This document shows, one piece after another, positions 28,220 to 37,035 of a stretch of DNA of 64,000 nucleotides (positions are counted from its first letter, which is position 1; every line of letters begins with the position of its first letter). Under the pieces are notes generated by a model that worked only from the letters and a program-made list of their open reading frames with translations, ran no database searches and had not been told where the DNA came from. The DNA comes from Halogranum rubrum (lineage in GTDB: Archaea; Halobacteriota; Halobacteria; Halobacteriales; Haloferacaceae), in assembly GCF_900114455.1 (NCBI RefSeq), contig NZ_FOTC01000003.1, positions 184,124 to 248,123 of the forward strand, given 5' to 3'. The position numbers and the translations under genes are program-made.

Positions 28220-29350
28220 ATGCGGAACGCCGCCATTGTACTTGCCCTCCTCATCCTCGTGGTCGGTGGTTTCGCACCACCGGTCGCGGCTGATGTCGGC
28301 GCGGATGCTGCGGCCGGAGTCGACACGCCACGAGCGCAGTCGGTGCAGACTACCCAGTTCGCCCAGACCGTACAAGTCGAGCAGAACGAGTCGATACAGA
28401 CGGAAATCGTCATCGACGTCCACACCGATGGGAACGCGACGTGGGAAGTGACCACACGGCACACACTCCAGTCGGACGAAGACGTTCGTGCGTTCAACCA
28501 GCTGGTCGAAGAGCTTCGTCGCGGCGAAGCGAACAGCAGTCTCGACGAGGGGATGTTCCGTAACTACGCGAATCTCGCCGCCGAGTCGACCGGCCGAGAG
28601 ATGGAGATTCTCGACGTGGACTACACGGGGACCGTCACCGACGAGAACTCGACCGGCCTCCTGACGATGTCGTTCACGTGGACGAACTTCGCAGAACCGA
28701 CCGACGACGACGGACTCCGCGTCGGTGACGCGTTCACGACACCCGACGGTGGTACGTGGTTCCCGTGGCTCGCCGACGGCCAACAACTCACCATCGAGAC
28801 GCCAGAGAACTACGAGGTCCAGAACAGTTTCAGCGGTATCCAAGACGGGTCAGTCGTCGCGACGGGGCCGATGGACCTCCGCGAGCAGCCGATATACGTC
28901 GTCTACGACTCGACTGCGCTTCCGACGCCACCACGAGAGTCGTTCCTCACGCCGGAACTCCTCGCCGGCATCGGCGCGATGCTGCTGCTCGTCGTCGCTG
29001 GCGTGTGGTACCTCCGTCAGCAAGAAGAGACCGTCCCGCAGTCCGACGCAGGGATGACGCAGCAACCGGCGGACGGCGACGCCGACGGGGCCGCAGACGC
29101 TGAATCTGAAGGCGATGACATCGACCTCTCGTTGCTCTCGGACGAAGAACGGGTCGAGTATCACCTGAAACAGCGCGGTGGTCGGATGCGCCAGGCCGAC
29201 ATCGTCAAAGAGACGGAGTGGTCAGACGCGAAGGTGTCGCAACTTCTGTCGGCGATGGCCGACGAGGAGCGGGTGAACAAACTCCGTATCGGACGTGAGA
29301 ACCTCATCTCGCTCCCCGACTACGGCCACGAGTCGGACGACGGGGAGTAG
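28220..29350 (+). CDS. Membrane-anchored winged-helix protein with extracellular domain
   Basis: 376 residues. A signal peptide (about 1-24) precedes an extracellular beta domain (50-240) with sequons NES, NAT and NST. One membrane helix (about 252-272) follows, then an acidic linker. The C-terminal 70 residues are a winged helix (LSDEERVEYHLKQRGGRMRQ, IVKETEWSDAKVSQLLSAM), placed in the cytoplasm. This layout fits haloarchaeal DUF7345/DUF7343-type proteins, and suggests one-component signalling from the cell surface to DNA. Likely partner: the divergent secreted protein. Confidence 0.8.
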   Translation: MRNAAIVLALLILVVGGFAPPVAADVGADAAAGVDTPRAQSVQTTQFAQTVQVEQNESIQTEIVIDVHTDGNATWEVTTRHTLQSDEDVRAFNQLVEELRRGEANSSLDEGMFRNYANLAAESTGREMEILDVDYTGTVTDENSTGLLTMSFTWTNFAEPTDDDGLRVGDAFTTPDGGTWFPWLADGQQLTIETPENYEVQNSFSGIQDGSVVATGPMDLREQPIYVVYDSTALPTPPRESFLTPELLAGIGAMLLLVVAGVWYLRQQEETVPQSDAGMTQQPADGDADGAADAESEGDDIDLSLLSDEERVEYHLKQRGGRMRQADIVKETEWSDAKVSQLLSAMADEERVNKLRIGRENLISLPDYGHESDDGE

Positions 29351-29456
29351 GCGAGGAGAGACCAGAGGCGGCGAGAAACGCCGGTATCGACGGCCGCTAG
29401 CGTGGGTCTCTGGGGTCCTTCCGAAAGCATTTACACCTATCTGGAGAGAGTGGTCA

Positions 29457-30260
29457 ATGATGAAGGTTCTCGTGACCGTCAAAGAGGTGGCCGAAGTCGA
29501 GGACGACTTCGAAATCGAAGGAACACACATCGCCGAGCAGTTCCTCGAGTACGACCTCAACGAATGGGACGACTACGCCGTCGAAGAGGCCGTCCAGATG
29601 CAGGAGGCCGGCGACGACGTCGAAGTCGTCAGCGTCACTATCGGCCCCGAACGGAGCGAGGAGACCATCCGGATGGCACTCGCGAAGGGCGTCGACCGGG
29701 CCATTCGTGTCTGGGACGACGCACTCGAAGACGCCGAGATGTTGGACGTCGCCGCGAAGACGCGCATATTACAGGCCGTCGTCGAGGCCGAGGAACCGGA
29801 CCTCGTCTTCACGGGCGTGCAGGCGAACGACGACAGTTTCGGCGCGACCGGCGTCTCGCTGGCCGACGCAATCGACTACGAGTGGGCCGCCGTCGTCAAC
29901 GCACTGGACATCGACACGCTTCTCGCAGAGAACGTCGCGAACGTCCACCGCGAACTAGAGGGCGGCGTCGAGGAACTCACCGAAGTCGACCTCCCGGCCG
30001 TCCTCACCATCCAGACCGGTATCAACGAACCGCGCTACGCCAGTCTCCGTGGAATCCGGCAGGCGCAATCCAAAGAGATCGCCGAGCAGGACCTCGACGA
30101 CCTCGGCCTCGGTCTCGCCGACGTCGAATCCGACCTCATCCTGACCGACATGTACGAACCAGAAAGCGAGTCAGACGCGACCATCTTCGAAGGCGACGCA
30201 GGAGACACGGCAGGGCAACTTGCTGAAGTCCTCCGAGAGAAGGGGGTGGGCGCAGAATGA
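29457..30260 (+). CDS. etfB: Electron transfer flavoprotein beta subunit
   Basis: 267-residue EtfB/FixA. It starts MMKVLVTVKEV; the AMP-binding region and the long C-terminal arm are present (LTEVDLPAVLTIQTGINEPRY, SLRGIRQAQSKEI). With EtfA it accepts electrons from flavin dehydrogenases such as acyl-CoA dehydrogenases and passes them to an ETF:quinone oxidoreductase. Two ATGs are adjacent (29457 and 29460); the first is used. Stop overlaps the etfA start by 4 bp. Confidence 0.95.
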   Translation: MMKVLVTVKEVAEVEDDFEIEGTHIAEQFLEYDLNEWDDYAVEEAVQMQEAGDDVEVVSVTIGPERSEETIRMALAKGVDRAIRVWDDALEDAEMLDVAAKTRILQAVVEAEEPDLVFTGVQANDDSFGATGVSLADAIDYEWAAVVNALDIDTLLAENVANVHRELEGGVEELTEVDLPAVLTIQTGINEPRYASLRGIRQAQSKEIAEQDLDDLGLGLADVESDLILTDMYEPESESDATIFEGDAGDTAGQLAEVLREKGVGAE

Positions 30261-31210
30261 CTGACGTCCTCGCAGTCACCGAACACCGTCGCGGCAGTCT
30301 TCGCGACGTGAGCTTCGAAGTCGTCACCGCGGGCCGAGAACTGGCCGACGCGACCGGCGGCGACCTGCACCTCGCAGTCATCTCCGGCGACGTCGACAAG
30401 TTCGCCGAGCAAGTCAACTGCGACGGTGTCGACCAGATTCACACCGTCGCGTACGGCGAGGAGTTCAACCACGACGTCTACACGCAGGCCGTCGAGGCAC
30501 TCTACGACGACCTCTCGCCGTCCATCGTGCTCATGCCGAACAGCGTCAACGGCCTCGACTACGCTCCCGCCGTCGCCAACGGTCTCTCGCTCCCGCTCGT
30601 CACCGACGTCGTCGACTTCGAGTGGGACGGCGCGCTGACGGCGACCCGTGAGATGTACGGCTCGAAAGTCGAGACCACCATCGAAGTCGACGCCGAGCGC
30701 GTCGCCGTCACTATCCGCGGTGGCGAGTGGCCCGCCGCAAACGGGACGGGCGACGCCGAGGTGACGGCCTTCGACGCCGATATCGACGAGGGTGCAATCG
30801 GCTCTCGCGTCACCGGCTTCGAGGAAGTCGGCTCCGGCGACGTCGACATCTCCGACGCCGAGGTGCTCGTCTCCGTCGGCCGCGGTATCGAAGAGGAGGA
30901 GAACCTCGAACTCGTCGAAGAACTCGCCGACGCACTCGGAGCGACGCTCTCCTCGTCGCGGCCCATCGTCGACGCGGGATGGCTCCCGAAGAACCGGCAG
31001 GTCGGCCAGTCCGGCAAGGTCGTCACGCCGAAAATCTACCTCGCCGTGGGTATCTCCGGGGCCGTCCAACACGTCGCCGGGATGAAGGGCTCGGAGACGA
31101 TTATCGCCATCAACACCGACCCGAACGCGCCCATCTTCGACATCGCCGACTACGGTATCGTCGGCGACCTGTTCGACGTGGTGCCCGAACTCGTCGACGA
31201 GTTCCAGTAG
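30257..31210 (+). CDS. etfA: Electron transfer flavoprotein alpha subunit
   Basis: 317-residue EtfA/FixB. The C-terminal FAD domain is intact: [35 protein letters not shown], and [21 protein letters not shown]. It forms a heterodimer with EtfB, with which it overlaps (ATGA). The likely electron acceptor is the membrane iron-sulfur protein at 61287-63437. No ferredoxin-like or bifurcating extra domain is present. The hairpin array starts 15 bp after the stop. Confidence 0.95.
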   Translation: MTDVLAVTEHRRGSLRDVSFEVVTAGRELADATGGDLHLAVISGDVDKFAEQVNCDGVDQIHTVAYGEEFNHDVYTQAVEALYDDLSPSIVLMPNSVNGLDYAPAVANGLSLPLVTDVVDFEWDGALTATREMYGSKVETTIEVDAERVAVTIRGGEWPAANGTGDAEVTAFDADIDEGAIGSRVTGFEEVGSGDVDISDAEVLVSVGRGIEEEENLELVEELADALGATLSSSRPIVDAGWLPKNRQVGQSGKVVTPKIYLAVGISGAVQHVAGMKGSETIIAINTDPNAPIFDIADYGIVGDLFDVVPELVDEFQ

Positions 31211-31225
31211 AACCTTTTGCTCTGT

Positions 31226-31446
31226 GGGCCGCCGCAGGCGGCCCTCGGCAAAACGTTTCTTCGCGGTTTCACCGCGAAGGCAAAGACGGCGCTCCGCGCC
31301 GTCTCTCGCACCAAAAGCATCACCAGAAATCTGCGATTTCTGGTTGGTGAACGAGAGCCTTGCTCTCGTAAACACTCCTCTCTCATTTCAGCGCGGCAAG
31401 CCGCGCTTCCATTCGTTCGTCGGCCCGCTCACTCGGGCTTCGCCCT
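31226..31446. repeat. Array of six to seven short perfect hairpins
   Basis: Six unrelated perfect inverted repeats follow one another: 31226-31244 (8-bp arms, loop GCA), 31259-31279 (8-bp arms, 5-base loop), 31284-31304 (9-bp arms, loop TCC), 31322-31344 (10-bp arms, loop TGC), 31351-31369 (8-bp arms, loop CTT) and 31390-31407 (7-bp arms, loop CAAG). A weaker one, GGGC-TTC-GCCC, is at 31435-31445. They occupy the whole gap between etfA and the methyltransferase gene. No gene is visible inside. Confidence 0.88.
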
Positions 31447-31508
31447 CGCTCGCGGTACAGTGAAAGAAGGTGACCAACCCTTTTCTCGGTGCCCGCGACA
31501 GAGCGAGC

Positions 31509-32231
31509 ATGACCGACGACTCCGAGCGGCCGCTGGCGCTCGACGCCTACGAGTCCCTCGCCGATGGCTACGCCGAGCACGCACCCGCCAAACCGTTCAA
31601 CGCCGACTTAGAGCGTCCGGCGACGCGGTCGGTGCTCCCGGACCTCGACGGCCTCGACGTGTTCGACGCTGGCTGTGGGCCGGGCATCACGACCGAACAT
31701 CTCGTGCGTGAGGGTGCGAACGTCGTCGCCGCCGACGTGAGTCCGACGATGCTCGGACACGCCCGCGAGCGCGTCGGGGCGGGGGCCGAGTTTCTTCGAC
31801 TCGACCTCGGGTCGCCGCTCCCCTTCACGGACGACGCCTTCGACCTCGTCCACGCCTCGCTCTGTTTCGACTACGTCGCAGACTGGGACGCGCTCTTCGC
31901 GGAGGTAGCGCGGGTGCTTCGGCCCGGTGGTCGGGTCGTCTGTTCGATGCACCACCCCTTCGCGGAGGCGACGCGGTTGGAGCCGGAGAACTACTTCGAG
32001 ACACAGACGTTCAGCGAGGAGTGGAGCGGGTTCGGCGACCCGGTGGACGTTCCGTTCTACTACCGGTCGCTCGGCGGTCGAATCGGGCCGATGCTGGCGG
32101 CGGGGTTTCGACTCGACGAACTGGTGGAAGCGCGACCGACAGAGCGATTTCGAGAGAAAGACCCCGAGGCCTACGAACGGGTGTCACGGGAGCCGACGTT
32201 TCTCGTCGTTCGCGGCGTGCTCGCCGGGTGA
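31509..32231 (+). CDS. SAM-dependent methyltransferase
   Basis: 240 residues from ATG 31509. Class I methyltransferase with motif I FDAGCGPGITTEHL, the acidic motif II region in VVAADVSPTMLGHAR, and a motif IV/post region LDLGSPLPFTDDAFDLVHASLCFDYV. The C-terminal third (PFYYRSLGGRIGPMLAAGFRLDEL) is usual for small-molecule methyltransferases. The substrate is not apparent. An upstream GTG at 31470 is possible but adds a poorly conserved stretch. Confidence 0.85.
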   Translation: MTDDSERPLALDAYESLADGYAEHAPAKPFNADLERPATRSVLPDLDGLDVFDAGCGPGITTEHLVREGANVVAADVSPTMLGHARERVGAGAEFLRLDLGSPLPFTDDAFDLVHASLCFDYVADWDALFAEVARVLRPGGRVVCSMHHPFAEATRLEPENYFETQTFSEEWSGFGDPVDVPFYYRSLGGRIGPMLAAGFRLDELVEARPTERFREKDPEAYERVSREPTFLVVRGVLAG

Positions 32232-32304
32232 GTCAGGAGGCCGGTCGTTCGGTTTTCCCAGTAATCCGGTACGTACTTCCCTGACCGCCCCTACGAAACC
32301 GACA

Positions 32305-33147
32305 ATGGAGTATTTGGAGCGCCGGGTCGCTCTCGTGAACGACCGTCTCGAAGCCGTCATCGAGGCTGTCGAACCCGACGAGCTAGCCGACGAACTCTCT
32401 CACGTCGCGCTCGCTGGTGGGAAGCGCGTTCGCCCCGCAGTCACTATTCTCTCTTGTGAAGCGGCCGGTGGGACGCCCGACGACGCTGTCGACTTTGCAG
32501 TCGGTATCGAACTCGTTCACAACGCCTCGCTCGTCATCGACGACATCATCGACCGCTCGGACATCCGCCGCGGCACCGAGAGCGCGTGGGCCGAGTACGG
32601 CTACGGTCCCGCCATCGTCGCCAGCGACGGCTTGCTCGGCGAAGCGTTCGCACTCTTCTCGGCGAACGAACAGGCGATGCAAGTCGTCGCCGAGTCGATG
32701 GTCGAACTCGGTGAAGGCGAGGCAACGGAACTCGTCGCTCGGCCGACCAACGAGGAGGAGTACATGGAACTCGCCCGCCGGAAGACGGGCGCACTGTTCC
32801 GCGCGGCCGCAGAACTCGGTGCCATCGCCGCCGGTGCCGACGCCTTCACCATCGAGTCGTTCGGCGAGTACGCCGAACGCGTCGGCGTCGCCTTCCAGAT
32901 TCGCGACGACGTCCTCGACGCGACGGCCGACGCCGACGCCCTCGGCAAGCCGACTGGACAGGACGAGGTGATGGACCGCCCGTCGCTCGTGCAGGTGACG
33001 GACCTCACACCCGCAGAGGCCAACCAGCGTGCCCGCAGTCAGGCCGACCAGGCGCTCGACGCCCTCGACGCGGCGAGCGTCGACGACTCCGAGGCGAAAG
33101 AGTATCTCCGTGACCTCGCGGAGTTCGTCATCGTCCGAGAGCGGTAG
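32305..33147 (+). CDS. Short trans-polyprenyl (geranylgeranyl-type) diphosphate synthase
   Basis: 280 residues, shorter than usual isoprenyl synthases (about 320-350). The first aspartate-rich motif is DDIIDRSD (about 80), followed by RRG; the second is DDVLD near residue 200, followed by GKPTG. The KRVRP segment binding IPP is present. It should condense IPP with allylic diphosphates for membrane lipid or quinone side chains. Haloarchaea carry several paralogues; the short size and altered C-terminus (EVMDRPSLVQVTDL) suggest a specialised one. It follows the methyltransferase by 73 bp on the same strand. Confidence 0.87.
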   Translation: MEYLERRVALVNDRLEAVIEAVEPDELADELSHVALAGGKRVRPAVTILSCEAAGGTPDDAVDFAVGIELVHNASLVIDDIIDRSDIRRGTESAWAEYGYGPAIVASDGLLGEAFALFSANEQAMQVVAESMVELGEGEATELVARPTNEEEYMELARRKTGALFRAAAELGAIAAGADAFTIESFGEYAERVGVAFQIRDDVLDATADADALGKPTGQDEVMDRPSLVQVTDLTPAEANQRARSQADQALDALDAASVDDSEAKEYLRDLAEFVIVRER

Positions 33148-33478
33148 TTCGAGATTCGGGTTTTCAGAGATAGGGAGACGAGAGTGGCGACACTCGGGGA
33201 ATCAAAGGCGCGTGGCTTCGCGGCGTTGCATCGCCGCGAGACACGCACGCGAGGGATGAGCGAGCAGAGCGAGCGAATCGGCTGGGGAGGATGTGGTTGC
33301 GGCGGGCGAGATTGAAAGGGGCGAGTCGCTGGAGGAAGACGGCAGGCGCAAGCACCACAGCGACCGAAGAGACCGAGGAGTGCAACGAGCCGCAGGAGTC
33401 GAGAGCGCGTGGGCTTTTGTACTACGTTCAACCGGTCGACCGAAGTGAATATCCAGCCCACTCACACAGTCTCTTGTA
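33148..33478. other. 331-bp gap before a lower-GC gene
   Basis: No convincing gene. It contains an extended hairpin (33208-33251), then a direct repeat GAGCGAGC (33259-33266 and 33269-33276 approximately), then purine-rich sequence. Arginine-rich open frames here have no haloarchaeal composition. The gap marks the upstream edge of the isolated lower-GC gene. Confidence 0.55.
33208..33251. repeat. Extended imperfect hairpin
   Basis: TCGCGGCG (33218-33225) and CGCCGCGA (33232-33239) form an 8-bp perfect stem with a six-base loop. An outer GCGTG (33210-33214) and CACGC (33243-33247) extend it with bulges. The type matches the array downstream of etfA but the sequence differs. Confidence 0.75.
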
Positions 33479-34192
33479 GTGAATCTCGAACAGTTCAGGG
33501 AATACACGGCGTGGCATCATCACAGCAACGAGAGAACCTATCGTGCCCCCGCCCCTCCGTACAAACTCCTCTCGGTGAATCCGTCGTCGGTGCAGAGATA
33601 TCATCCGACACTCCGACTTGATTGGGGCCTCGCCCGTGTCGAAGGGGGTGGATGGGATGACCCGAGCAACTGTGAGAGGATTCGCAAAACCTCGACGTAC
33701 ATCGGCCTCAGTGAGCGATTTGAAGAGGAGAAAGACTGGGAGGACACTGTTCTCTATCAAGAGGTATGCGCGGAGTTCGAGCACCACAAAACTGTCCGTG
33801 GATACCGCACTGTCGAGGAATATCTACGTACCCGGTGTGCGTATCTTGACGACCTGTTCGATTCAATCAAGCGAGAAGGATACCGTCCGAACGAAGCGGC
33901 ATCTCACGAAAAGCCGGCAGAAGACAATCACTTCGAGAACGCGTACGCCAACCATCTAGAACCACTCGTCGCAATCGCTCGGACAGGAGAAATATACTGG
34001 CTCGAAGGGTTCCACCGGTTCGCTATCGCATCTATTCTGAATCTCGATTCGGTTCCAGTGTACGTTCTGTGCCGGCATCGGCAATGGCAGGAGACCCGTG
34101 ACGAGTTATATCGGACTCTCTCATCGGATCGTCCGCTTTCAGACGAAGATAAAGTCGAACATCCGGACATGCAGGACATTCGCGAGCAGTAG
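33479..34192 (+). CDS. ParB/sulfiredoxin-fold-like haloarchaeal protein
   Basis: 237 residues from a GTG. I recognise a haloarchaeal family without known function: VNPSSVQRYH-type start, VEGGGWD, RFEEEKDWEDTVLYQEV, YRTVEEYLRTRCAYLDDLFDSI, then a ParB-like core IARTGEIYWLEGFHRFAIASIL followed by VPVYVLCRHRQWQ and a closing HPDMQDI. The family often lies in glycan or sulfur gene clusters elsewhere. Here it stands alone with clearly lower GC and more A/T-ending codons than its neighbours, pointing to horizontal transfer. The start is uncertain. Confidence 0.72.
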   Translation: MNLEQFREYTAWHHHSNERTYRAPAPPYKLLSVNPSSVQRYHPTLRLDWGLARVEGGGWDDPSNCERIRKTSTYIGLSERFEEEKDWEDTVLYQEVCAEFEHHKTVRGYRTVEEYLRTRCAYLDDLFDSIKREGYRPNEAASHEKPAEDNHFENAYANHLEPLVAIARTGEIYWLEGFHRFAIASILNLDSVPVYVLCRHRQWQETRDELYRTLSSDRPLSDEDKVEHPDMQDIREQ

Positions 34193-34286
34193 AAGAACGG
34201 GCACGGTTTCCAAGCGAGATCGGCCGAACTCTGAGAACAGTGCAGAGTTGGTAATCACACAGAATCTCGGATACATTCAGCCTCAC

Positions 34287-35438
34287 TCACGCCGCTTCAG
34301 GCTCTATCGCCGTCGGAAACCGCGACTCAGCAATCGCGAACACGACCGTACTGAACACGCCCAACAGCGTGCCGACGGTCAGCGCGACGGCCAAGTCGGT
34401 CAGCCCGATGGCGCGAATCGTCACCTCGCCCGTCTGTATCGAGCCAAGCCCAACCACGTCCGAGAGGAAGAACCCCGAGACGGCGTAGAGGACGAGGGCG
34501 ATGGCGACGACGTAGAACGGCGCGTTGAGATAGCGCCACTTGAAACGGTCGGCGAGATACTCGTCTGTGACCTGGCCGAGACTACTCGTGATACCGGCGA
34601 CGGCGAACCACTGCACCGCGCCGTGGACGAGCGACGCGAGGACGACAGTCGGTGAGAGCGTCCCGCCGACCGACTCTTGGACCGCCCGAAGCGTCTCTAA
34701 CCCCTGCAACCCGCCGACGGCGAGCAACGCTGCGGCGACGATATAGGTGATGAGTGTCACCCGACCGGCGTAGAGGACGTTCCGCAGGTGTTCGGCAGTG
34801 TCGTCGACGACGGACTCCAACCCGAGGCCGCGAAAGAGGGTGTAGAGGCCGAGAAGTGCCGAGATGAGTCCGAGCACCGTCGTTCCGGGGACCTGAAACA
34901 AGCTGGCGACGACGACGAACGGGTAGATGAGGAGCAAGATGCCGAGGGGAACGAGGATGGTCCCTCTGGTTTCGGGGTCCGCGAGCACCTGCTTCATCGT
35001 GTAGTAGATCGACTCCAAATCCTGCGCCTGTCGGACGACGACGCGCCGGACGCCGTCGATGGGGACGCGAGAACGAATGACGGGAAGCACCGACTCGTCC
35101 TGTGCGCCGTCGGTGATGACGATGGCGCGGACGTTCTCGCCCGTCTGGAGGCTCGCGAGGACGGTGTCGACCTCTTCACCGACGACGCGGTTGGCCTTGA
35201 CGTCACTCCCGTTGACGCCGGTGACGGCCGCGACTTCGACCTCTTCACCGCCTTCGGCGGCAACCTCGTCGTAGACGTGGATACCCTGAAAGAGGACGTT
35301 CACGTCGGAGTCCTCGGGGTCGGCGGTGGCGAGGGCGACTGCGGCATCCTCGACGGTGTCTCGGCCGAGGACGGGCGTCCGCATCCCCGTCTTGCGACCG
35401 AGGTCGTCGTCGAGGTCGACACAGAGGACCAAGAGCAT
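34287..35438 (-). CDS. DUF373 family membrane protein
   Basis: 383 residues. The first 145 residues are soluble and begin LVLCVDLDDDLGRKTG, a hallmark of the archaeal DUF373 family. Seven or eight membrane helices follow. The soluble part has aspartates at strand ends (VDLDDD, VITDGAQDE) that could bind metal or nucleotide. Function unknown; the family is confined to archaea. It is convergent with the ParB-like gene and divergent from the radical SAM gene. Confidence 0.88.
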   Translation of the reverse strand: MLLVLCVDLDDDLGRKTGMRTPVLGRDTVEDAAVALATADPEDSDVNVLFQGIHVYDEVAAEGGEEVEVAAVTGVNGSDVKANRVVGEEVDTVLASLQTGENVRAIVITDGAQDESVLPVIRSRVPIDGVRRVVVRQAQDLESIYYTMKQVLADPETRGTILVPLGILLLIYPFVVVASLFQVPGTTVLGLISALLGLYTLFRGLGLESVVDDTAEHLRNVLYAGRVTLITYIVAAALLAVGGLQGLETLRAVQESVGGTLSPTVVLASLVHGAVQWFAVAGITSSLGQVTDEYLADRFKWRYLNAPFYVVAIALVLYAVSGFFLSDVVGLGSIQTGEVTIRAIGLTDLAVALTVGTLLGVFSTVVFAIAESRFPTAIEPEAA

Positions 35439-35631
35439 CGGGCGAACCTATGTCGTGGGACTATATTTGTTTTCGGGAGCGGACGAGGGGTTGACCGGGC
35501 GACGGCACTGAGATCGTGGTGTCTCGCTGGCACCGGACGTGCCGTCGTGTCCACGTGAGAGAGCGCCACTCACGGTCTGTATCGCAAGTCGCACTGCTTT
35601 TGGGTCTCCTCACAGTAGAGTACAGATAACG

Positions 35632-36627
35632 ATGATCTCGAAGGGTTGTGAACAGTGCGCCATGGGTGGCAAGATGGTCCTGTTCGTCTACGGCTACTGC
35701 GACCAGCGGGACTGTTTCTACTGCCCTCTCGGTGAGAACCGAAAGAACGTCACCGACGTCTACGCGAACGAACGTCTCGTCGAATCCGACGAAGACGTCA
35801 TCGCGGAGGCGAATCGGATGGACGCACTGGGAACCTCTATCACCGGCGGCGAACCGCAAGAGGCGATGGACAAGACCTGTCGCTACCTCTCGCTTCTCAA
35901 AGACGAGTTCGGCGAGGACCACCACACCCACCTCTACACGGGCATCACGGGCGGCCGCGAGAACATGCGTCGCCTCTCGGAGGCCGGCCTCGACGAGATT
36001 CGTTTCCATCCGCCGTACGAACTCTGGGGCGACATGCACGGCACCGAGTGGGAGGAGATCCTCTACATCGCCCGCGAAGAAGGGCTGACCCCCGCCTTCG
36101 AGATTCCCGGCATCCGCGCCGAACAGGAGTTCCTCGACTTCCTGGACGAGGGGGCCGCCGACTTCTGTAACATCAACGAGTTCGAGATGAGTGACGGAAA
36201 CTACCGGCGAATGCAGGAGGAGGGCTACGAACTCCAAGAGGGTCACATGTCGGCCGTCGACGGGTCGAAGGAGGCTATCCTCGACGCGATGGGCGACCAC
36301 GAGCGTGTCTACTTCTGTACGAGCGTCTTCAAGGACGCCGCCCAGCACCGTAACCGTCTGAAACGGATGGCGAAGAACATCCGCCGAGAGTTCGACGACA
36401 TCACGGACGACGGCACCATCGTCTACGGGAAGACGTGGGTCACCGAACGTCGTCTGCAGGAACTCGGTATCCCCGCAGAGTTCTACACCGTCAAGTCCGA
36501 ACACGTCGAACTGGCGTGGTGGCTCCTCGAAGAGATGGTCTCCGAGGGCGACGTCGACAGCGGCGAAATCGTCGAACAGTATCCGACGGTGGACGGCACC
36601 GTCGTCGAGCGGACACCGCTGGCCTGA
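35632..36627 (+). CDS. Radical SAM protein of the COG2108 type
   Basis: 331 residues. It opens MISKGCEQCAMGGKMVLFVYGYC, with a CxxC pair before the cluster motif C-DQRD-C-FY-C, a CX4CX2C spacing instead of the usual CX3CX2C. The SAM-binding GGE motif is in ITGGEPQEAM. The family (COG2108) is described as related to pyruvate formate-lyase activating enzyme; substrate unknown. C-terminal about 100 residues (FCTSVFKDAAQHRNRLKRMA) are family-specific. ATG 35632 is 11 bp after a GAGTACAG run; no clear ribosome site. Confidence 0.87.
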   Translation: MISKGCEQCAMGGKMVLFVYGYCDQRDCFYCPLGENRKNVTDVYANERLVESDEDVIAEANRMDALGTSITGGEPQEAMDKTCRYLSLLKDEFGEDHHTHLYTGITGGRENMRRLSEAGLDEIRFHPPYELWGDMHGTEWEEILYIAREEGLTPAFEIPGIRAEQEFLDFLDEGAADFCNINEFEMSDGNYRRMQEEGYELQEGHMSAVDGSKEAILDAMGDHERVYFCTSVFKDAAQHRNRLKRMAKNIRREFDDITDDGTIVYGKTWVTERRLQELGIPAEFYTVKSEHVELAWWLLEEMVSEGDVDSGEIVEQYPTVDGTVVERTPLA

Positions 36628-36750
36628 GAGCGAAGTCAGCGAACTCGTCTGTTCCCGTCGAACGTCCTGTTTCTACCCACATTCTCGATGTAGCTATCTC
36701 GACGCGACTGTTATGCTGTCAGCCGTCGTTGTTCTATGCGGTGAATTACC

Positions 36751-36909
36751 ATGGCAAAACAGTTCGAGTGCACGATGGAAGACTGTAACTTCATGATACG
36801 AGCGAACGAGGAGGGCGAGGTCATCCACATCGTCCGTGAACACGCCCAGGACAAACACGGGATGTCCATCAGCGACAAAGACGTGCGGAAGGGAATGGCC
36901 AACGCCTGA
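36751..36909 (+). CDS. DUF1059 family small protein
   Basis: 52 residues. It begins MAKQFECTMEDCNFMIRAN and contains IVREHAQDKHGM, the Cys-Cys-His-His arrangement of DUF1059 proteins, which probably bind one zinc. Function unknown. It sits 123 bp after the radical SAM gene and 126 bp before orc, on the same strand. Too short for usual gene-size cut-offs but clearly coding. Confidence 0.87.
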   Translation: MAKQFECTMEDCNFMIRANEEGEVIHIVREHAQDKHGMSISDKDVRKGMANA

Positions 36910-37035
36910 GCGTCACTTCACGTAGTTTCGGCGGCGACCCCGCGTTTTTCCGGCCACGGCGACAGACACGAGAGGCTTCACTTTCACTCCGCCCGTGGCA
37001 AACGATTAAGTAGTCGCCGAGGCGTGGTGAAAGTG

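Noticed and set aside
36910-37035. Possible replication origin next to orc
   Set aside because: The gap is only 126 bp, not AT-rich, and I see no repeated ORB-type inverted elements. Many haloarchaeal orc paralogues are not beside origins.
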